Assembly (NCBI GenBank): GCA_027563935.2
Contig: JANVAS020000239.1
Coordinates: 4,402,001 to 4,466,000 of the forward strand
Length of the DNA stretch: 64,000 nt
Reading direction: 5' to 3'
From: Costus lasius
Taxonomy: Eukaryota; Streptophyta; Magnoliopsida; Zingiberales; Costaceae
Shown: piece after piece, positions 57,787-64,000 of the stretch
Position numbering within the stretch: the first letter of the stretch is position 1
Layout: each line of letters opens with the position of its first letter
Notes under the pieces: model-generated
Databases searched by the model: none
What the model saw: the letters and a program-made list of their open reading frames with translations, nothing else
Told to the model about the DNA's origin: nothing
Program-made: the position numbers and the translations under genes

Positions 57787-60700
57787 CTAATGGGTGAGAA
57801 ATCTCAAACCCATATTATTACAGTGCTTCTCATGCTTCTGCTGCGCCAGAGGCTTTGTAAGCGGGTCAGCAAGATTGTCATCTGTATGAACCTTGCAAAC
57901 TTTGATCTCGCCACGATCAATGACCAAAACCGTCTCTATATGTGCTTGGACTTCTGGTGCGACCGTGGTTCCTTTGCTTGTGCGATTGCTCCAGTGTTAT
58001 CACAAAAGATAACCAAAGGATCTGCACTCGAAGGAACAACACCAAGTTCCTGAATGAACTTACGAATCCACACTGCCTCCTTGGATGCTTCCGAGGCTGC
58101 AACATACTCGGCTTCTGTTGTGGAATCAGCAACTATAGATTGTTTGAAACTTTTCCACACCACTGCACCTCCATTCAAGCTAAAAACACAGCCTGATTGC
58201 GATCGGAAATCATCCTGGTCAGATTGGAATGAAGCGTCAGTATATCCTTCAATACTGAGTTCTTCCTGACCACCATACACCAAGAACATATCTTTGGTCC
58301 TCCGAAGATATTTTAAAATGTTCTTGACTGCAATCCAGTGTGCCTGACCTGGATTACTTTGGAATTGACTGGTCACGCTTAACCCGTAAGCGACGTCTGG
58401 GCGAGTACACAACATCGCATACATAATGGACCCAATAGCCGAAGCATAAGGCGTTTTGTCCATTTCATCTTTCTCAGTCTGTGTTTGCGGACACTGACTC
58501 TTCGAAAGATTCAGACCATGTCTGACTAGAAGATATCCTCTTTTAGAATTCTCTAAATGGAATCTCTCCAGGACTTTATCGATGTAAGTACTCTGGCACA
58601 GTCCGAGAAGCCTCTTAGATCTATCTCTGTAGATCTTCACACCTAATACATAGGCTGCTTCTCCCAAATCTCTCATCTGGAAACATTTTCTTAACCATGC
58701 CTTAACCGCATGTAGTTCAGGAATATCGTTTCCAATGATCAAGATATCATCGACGTAGAGGACTAGGAAAGTAATCACGCTCCCACTAAACCTCTTATAC
58801 ACACACGGGTCATCTTCATTCTTGATGAAACCAAATTCACAGATGGATTCATCAAAACGAATATTCCAGCTTCTAGATGCTTGCTTAAGTCCATAAATGG
58901 ACTTCTTTAACTTGCATATTTTATGGCGATCTGATGGATTAGTGAAACCTTCAGGTTGTGTCATATACACATCCTGATCCAGATTTCCATTAAGGAAAGC
59001 GGTCTTCACATCCATCTGTCAGATCTCATAATCATAATATGCTGCTATCGCAAGAATAATCCGAATAGACTTGAACATGGCTACAGGAGAGAAAGTTTCA
59101 TCATAATCTATCCCGTAGATTTGTTTGAAACCTTTCGCAACTAGCCTGCCTTTATAGGTAACCACGTTACCATCCATGTCAATCTTCTTCTTGAAGATCC
59201 ATTTACAGCCTATAGGGATTATTCCCGGAGGCGGATCAACCAAATCCGAAACTTGGTTATCTGACATGGAGTCCATCTCGGCTCGCATAGCTTCAAGCCA
59301 TCTCGCTGATTCCGGTCCACTGACCGCATCCGCATAAGTGAGGGGTTCATCATGATCAATGATGTAGACTCCGTCATAGCGCTCAGGCTGTCGACGGATC
59401 CTTCCCGATCTTCGCGGTTCCCGTGATATCTGAGCCTCAGGTTGTTCAATAACCTGTTCTACTGGCTCATGCTCATCCAACTGTGCTTGACTACTTTGTC
59501 CTTCCTCTGGATTCTCATCCAGTTTTATTTCTCTCCCACTGGCCTCTTGCAGAAGAAATTCCTTCTCAAGAAAAATGGCCGTCCGAGCAACAAATACCTT
59601 GTTCTCTTTGGGATTGTAGAAATAATAACCCTTCGTTTCTTTAGGGTAACCGACAAAGATGCATTTGTCAGATCTGCTCTCTAGTTTCCCAGAGGCGAGC
59701 TTTTTGATATAAGCCTCGCAACCCCAGATCTTAATAAATGTCAAGCTCGGCTGTTTCCCATACCATAACTCATATGGAGTCTTTGAAACTGCCTTGGATG
59801 GCACTCGGTTTAGTACCTTTGCAGCTGTTTCCAGTGCAAATCCCCAAAAGGAGTAAGGTAGAGTAGCCTGACTCATCATAGAACGAACCATATCAAGTAA
59901 TGTTCTATTTCTCCTCTCGGACACACCATTCCATTGCGGTGTTCCTGGCGGAGTGAGCTGTGAGATAATCCCACACTCCTTCAGATAGTCAGTAAACTCT
60001 CGACTTAGGTATTCTCCACCTCGATCTGAGCAAAGTGCCTTGATATTTCGGCCTAGCTGATTCTGTACTTCATTTTTGAATTCTTTGAACTTGTCAAAAG
60101 ATTCACTCTTGTGTCTCATGAGATAGACATACCCGAATCTACTGAAATCATCAGTAAAGGTAATGAAGTATGAATAGCCACCTCTGGCATGTTTACTAAA
60201 TGGCCCACACACATCACTGTGTATAAGGTCAAGTAAATCTGAAGCCCTTTGACCTTTGTTAGAAAAAGGGGACTTCGTCATTTTACCCATTAAACAAGCT
60301 TTGCATGTATCAACCTCCTCATAGGAGAATGATCCCAGCAGTCCATGGTCATGCAACCGCTTAATGCGTTTCTTGTTAATATGGCCTAAACGACCATGCC
60401 ATAGCAAGGTGCTGTTATCAGCATACTTGGCTTTCTTAATATCAATTTGTTGTATAGAACATTCCATGTCCAACATGAATAACCCATTGTTAATTGACCC
60501 AGTAGTATAAACAATATTATCATAAGAAATAACACACTTTGAAATATTGCATTCAAAGGAAAACCCTTTCCTGACAAGAGCAGGAATAGAGATAATATTT
60601 TTCGTAATGCTTGGTACAAAGTAACAATTGTCTAGTTCCAATACAAGTCCAGATGGTAATGAGATGTAATAAACTCCTACAGCAACAGCAGCAACCCGTG

Positions 60701-61655
60701 CCCCGTTTCCAACTCGTAGGTCCACCTCATGCTGTCCCACCTGTCTTCTTCTCTTGAGTTTCTGTACATTTGAACAAATGTGAACTCCACATGCAGTGTC
60801 CAACACCCATGAAATAGAAGAAGAAAACATGACCTTAGTCACAAAAATACCTGAGCCAGAAGCGATGCTTCCCTTCTTGTCTCCTTGGAGCGCTTTACAG
60901 TCCTTTTTCTAGTGACCCAGCTGGCCACAATGGAAACATCTGTATTCCTTCGACCGCTTAACCTTTTGTTTCAGAGCCTTGTTGTAGCTCTTGACAGGGG
61001 CTTTGCCCTTCTTCCCCTTCTTCTTGTTCCTGGAAGGAACCATCAAGACAGAGGATGAAGGCTTTCCCTTAAGAGTCAGCTCTGTAGTCAAGAGCATATT
61101 CAGTAACTCTGCCGGCGTACAGTCAATCTTGTTCATATTAAAGTTAATGATGAACGGATCGAAAGAGATCGGGAGAGACTGCAATATGATGTCTACAGCA
61201 AGCTCCTGATTGACGGTATGTCCCAGTTTCTCTAGAGCCTCCTTGTACCCAATCATCTTGAGTACGTGAGCTCCCACTGGACTCCCTTCAGCCAGTTTGC
61301 TCTGAAAGAAAAGCTTAGTCAAATTGTAGCGTTCAGTCCTGGCCTGTGCAGCATACAGCAGCTTGAGGTTTGCTATAATTTGTATAGCAGATAGATCCTC
61401 ATGCTGACGCTGCAGCTCTGGCGTCATAGACGCAAGCATCAGGCAAGCGACATCAATGCTATCATTGACATGCTTTTCATAGGCATCGCGAACCGCCCTT
61501 GCGGCGTTCGCAGCGGGTTGAGGCGGTATAGCCGTCTCGAGGACATACAGTTTCCTCTCTGCCTTAAGAACAATCTTAAGGTGTCCATACCAGTCTGAGA
61601 AGTTTGGCCCAGCAAACTTCTCCCTTTCCAGTAGGGATTGCACATTGAAATTCGT
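57787..61655 (-). pseudogene. E10 copia Gag-Pol, start lost, three stops, 13-bp deletion
   Basis: 3869 nt, which is 13 less than E7. The position of the Gag ATG (61653-61655) reads ACG. TAG at 60909-60911 replaces the zinc knuckle tryptophan; TGA at 59019-59021 replaces the tryptophan before the first RT aspartate; TAG at 57936-57938 sits near the end of RNase H. A 13-bp deletion close to 57920 shifts the frame of the last ~45 codons. The protease DTAC, integrase triad and YVDD are otherwise kept. The first and third stops are at the same codons as the two stops of E4. Confidence 0.94.
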
Positions 61656-63493
61656 GGTGTTCGTTGCCGCAGTAATCTACAACAATGCAAGAACAGCAAC
61701 GTCAGTATCAATGTTTAGAATCAATCCAGGACTTAAGAAAGATTCTTTTCTCACTATTTTATCTGACTGAAAAATCCATTAAACAGTCCGAAAGAGTAAC
61801 ACTCTTTTAGTGAGATGGGATCCAGATTTCATACTTGGTCTCCGCGTCCCGCTCAGGCGAGATAAGATGCACAGAGAGTACAAGCACTAGTTTCTGGTAG
61901 GCAATCCTTGCCAATCGCCAGCCCGTGCGATTCCCCTTCATCTGGGCAATCCAGCAGACTGTGCCAACTGAGTTGGTACAACACAGTCTCTGATCCCACA
62001 GATGGCTGCCTCCATATAGCTCACATATGCTCAGTATGTAGCCTACATGGTCAAGCTGACCTGACCTACTCCCTGGACCACCACGTGCTATGCTGAGCAA
62101 CGAGAAGCGATAAATCCCTTCTCTGTAGCACGCAGGTGTAATCACACACCGTCTGAAGATAGATGGGCGTGCCCACTCAGTGGGTACAACACGGCCCCAA
62201 CGATAGTCAGAACAGTGAGGTTTCGCGTCAGAAGGCATACGCGCTTGATATTTTAGCGTTGGATTTTAACGGTCTTTTATCTTCTTAACTATCATGCATA
62301 ACCTATGGCGATAGCAGAAGATTAAATCATGCAATTCTAGTTATATAAACAATAAATAGAAAGCATGCTGATCTTATGTGGTAAAAGCCCCATAAGCCTA
62401 GGTAAGACCTTAATTTAACTTAAGTCTTCACTTGAGCTCTTCATGGGTCTTTTGCATCTCATTTGGCCCAACCCAGGGCCCAAGCGCCCATTGCAGCTCT
62501 GGTGCGCCCACCAGGTAAATGCGCCTGTCCCAGAGTCGAACCTTGGACCTCCCACCTGGTCAAGCCACTGCTGCATGCGCCTCTGCCAAGTGTGCTGTGT
62601 GCTCTTGTCTGATTAAAATACAATTTAATCTATCTAGACAAGATTGACTCGCAGGTCAATTACACATTTATAAATTAAATAACATGTGATACACAGATCA
62701 CAATAAAATTAATTTACAATTTATTTACAGGCACGCAGGCCCCAGCACAGCACACATTAAAAGGGCAACCCACATAAGATGAAATAGACACTCATCATGG
62801 TATGCAATCAACATGTGATCCATTACATGAAAATAAAATTTTTCGACATCCCATTGGAATCAATTTTAATTTTCTTATGTGCCTTACTACCTTACAACGG
62901 TCCATTACTAGGGATCCACTCATCAGACCTAGTCTTATCCACTGCCCTTGCATGCACCAAGTCCTAACTGACTTGAGTTGACCTAATGGTCAACCATGCA
63001 TGCGCTGGGCTGAACGACCCTCATGAGTTCTGGCAAACGGGTGTGACCCCGGGCCTAACTCATTTGGCGTTCACTGGTTGTCTCAACCAGACATCGCTAC
63101 ACGCTCTTGATGCAGTTGACCTATAGCCACCTCGTGCTTGCGCACAGGTGCCATCTGGTCGACCCATCTAGGCTGTCAGATGGTCTGATCAGACTGGTTG
63201 GATCTTAACTAGGTGATGATTTCAACCCTACTAACCCATCTAAGGGTTTATAGCAAGCGCTTAGATCTAATGGGGGGGGGGGGCGCAAGATAAGTTTTTT
63301 TGACAAAAACATTAACATGCGCCAACATAAACATCATACATGCGCAACTTAAAAATAAACATACATCTAAAGGCTAGCATGTATATTTCGCATGATGATA
63401 GTTTTAGATCTAATCATAAACGCAAAGCATGGATCACAATAACGCAAAGCAATCATATAAGATCATGCATAACCTTGGCGCTCTGATACCAAT
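61656..63493 (-). other. E10 leader
   Basis: About 1.8 kb with the leader ORF region (61807-62238, where a small indel changes the frame in its second half), the hairpin containing TCGAACC (about 62527-62550) and a run of twelve G at 63272-63283. The primer site is at 63480-63491. No supported product. Confidence 0.8.
63480..63491 (-). promoter_or_regulatory. E10 primer binding site
   Basis: Minus-strand TGGTATCAGAGC, two bases from the LTR end. Confidence 0.88.
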
Positions 63494-64000
63494 TGAAGGA
63501 CCCCTTTCGTGAGGGGGGCGAAACCCATAGCCATGTAAATTTCTTTTTCGGCAGCGGAATTAGGGTTTCATAAGGATCGCATACATCATATATGATCAAC
63601 TTAAAATTGCATAGATCTTAGATGGAATCATACCATAGCCATTACTTGGATGGCGGCTTGGAAGAAGAAGGCGATAAGGCTTTCCTCCAAAGATGACGCA
63701 CACAAGTTGAGTGGTCGGCTACTCCTTGTGACTCCTTGTGCTAGCAAGGATCTCCAAGTGTCCTTTTGTGTGTGGAAGAGAAGAGATGAATCTTCTATGC
63801 TGATTGAACCTTCTCCTTTGGCGTGAAGATCACCCAAGACGAGCGCAAGAGCACAAGTCGGCGAGAGAGAGCGAGAGAGTAACCCCCACATTCGAAAACG
63901 TTGGGGAATTAACCAAAGGAGGAAAAACGCCTTTCTAAAAATAGAAAGCACTAAGTCCTCATTCAATCCCACGTTACCTTCGAACGTCTCCCATTCGAAC
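63494..64000 (-). repeat. E10 5' LTR, partial
   Basis: First 507 bp, in plus orientation, of the second LTR; it looks identical to 56078-56584. The remainder lies beyond the window. Confidence 0.93.

Larger units (their letters stand above)
56078..64000 (-). mobile_element. E10: copia element, runs off the window
   Basis: Minus-strand copia of the same family as E4, E7 and E8, inserted in the E9 LTR. The 3' LTR, polyprotein region and leader are complete; only 507 bp of the 5' LTR are in the window. The left target site would be CAGCA (56073-56077), with its partner beyond 64000. The coding region has a lost start codon, three stops and a 13-bp deletion. Confidence 0.93.

Overview
This window is plant repeat DNA. 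I see no cellular gene, tRNA or rRNA gene. Essentially every base after the first ~140 belongs to LTR retrotransposons: Ty1/copia elements (gag-PR-IN-RT-RH order, iMet-type primer site, ~1.7 kb LTRs and ~1.9 kb leaders, as in the Angela/BARE type) and Ty3/gypsy chromoviruses (one Tekay/Del-like, one CRM-like), plus an Athila-like scrap with a tRNA-Asp primer site. An angiosperm nuclear genome is therefore the source; the sequence does not let me name the species. Lineage names are from motif recognition, not a search.

The central object is a nested stack, read by matching LTR ends and 5-bp target-site duplications (TSDs). From outside in: E1, an old copia (-), 144-4648, is cut by E2, an old copia (+), starting at 4649 and running to 55503. 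The 5' LTR of E2 holds E3, a solo copia LTR (-), 5649-50976, TSD GGGTT. E3 holds E4, a full copia (-), 6317-49980, TSD CACAT. The 3' LTR of E4 holds E5, a Tekay-like gypsy (+), 7769-42360, TSD ATATC. E5 has two insertions: its gag holds E6, a CRM-like gypsy (-), 8168-25913, TSD CTACT, and its integrase region holds E8, an intact copia (+), 29706-38944, TSD GTTGA. The 5' LTR of E6 holds E7, a copia (-), 15790-24873, TSD CTTCA. At the right, E2 breaks off at about 55503 against an Athila-like fragment (E9, -, 55504-56077), which is cut by E10, a copia (-) that runs off the window (56078->64000).

Only E8 has an uninterrupted polyprotein and two LTRs in which I find no difference, so it is the youngest and the best candidate for an autonomous element. 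E4, E7 and E10 belong to the same copia family with a few nonsense codons; E6 has one in-frame TAG; E5 is heavily defective. The most unusual item is the left end of E5. Instead of a 5' LTR it carries a 65-bp segment that is a perfect inverted copy (63 of 63 bases) of its own 3' LTR terminus, yet it is flanked by an exact TSD, as if integrase had used a U5-type end on both sides. Other points: the E6 polyprotein runs into its 3' LTR; E4 and E10 share stop codons; an ORF and a tRNA-like hairpin recur in the copia leaders; and young insertions fall repeatedly into LTRs.
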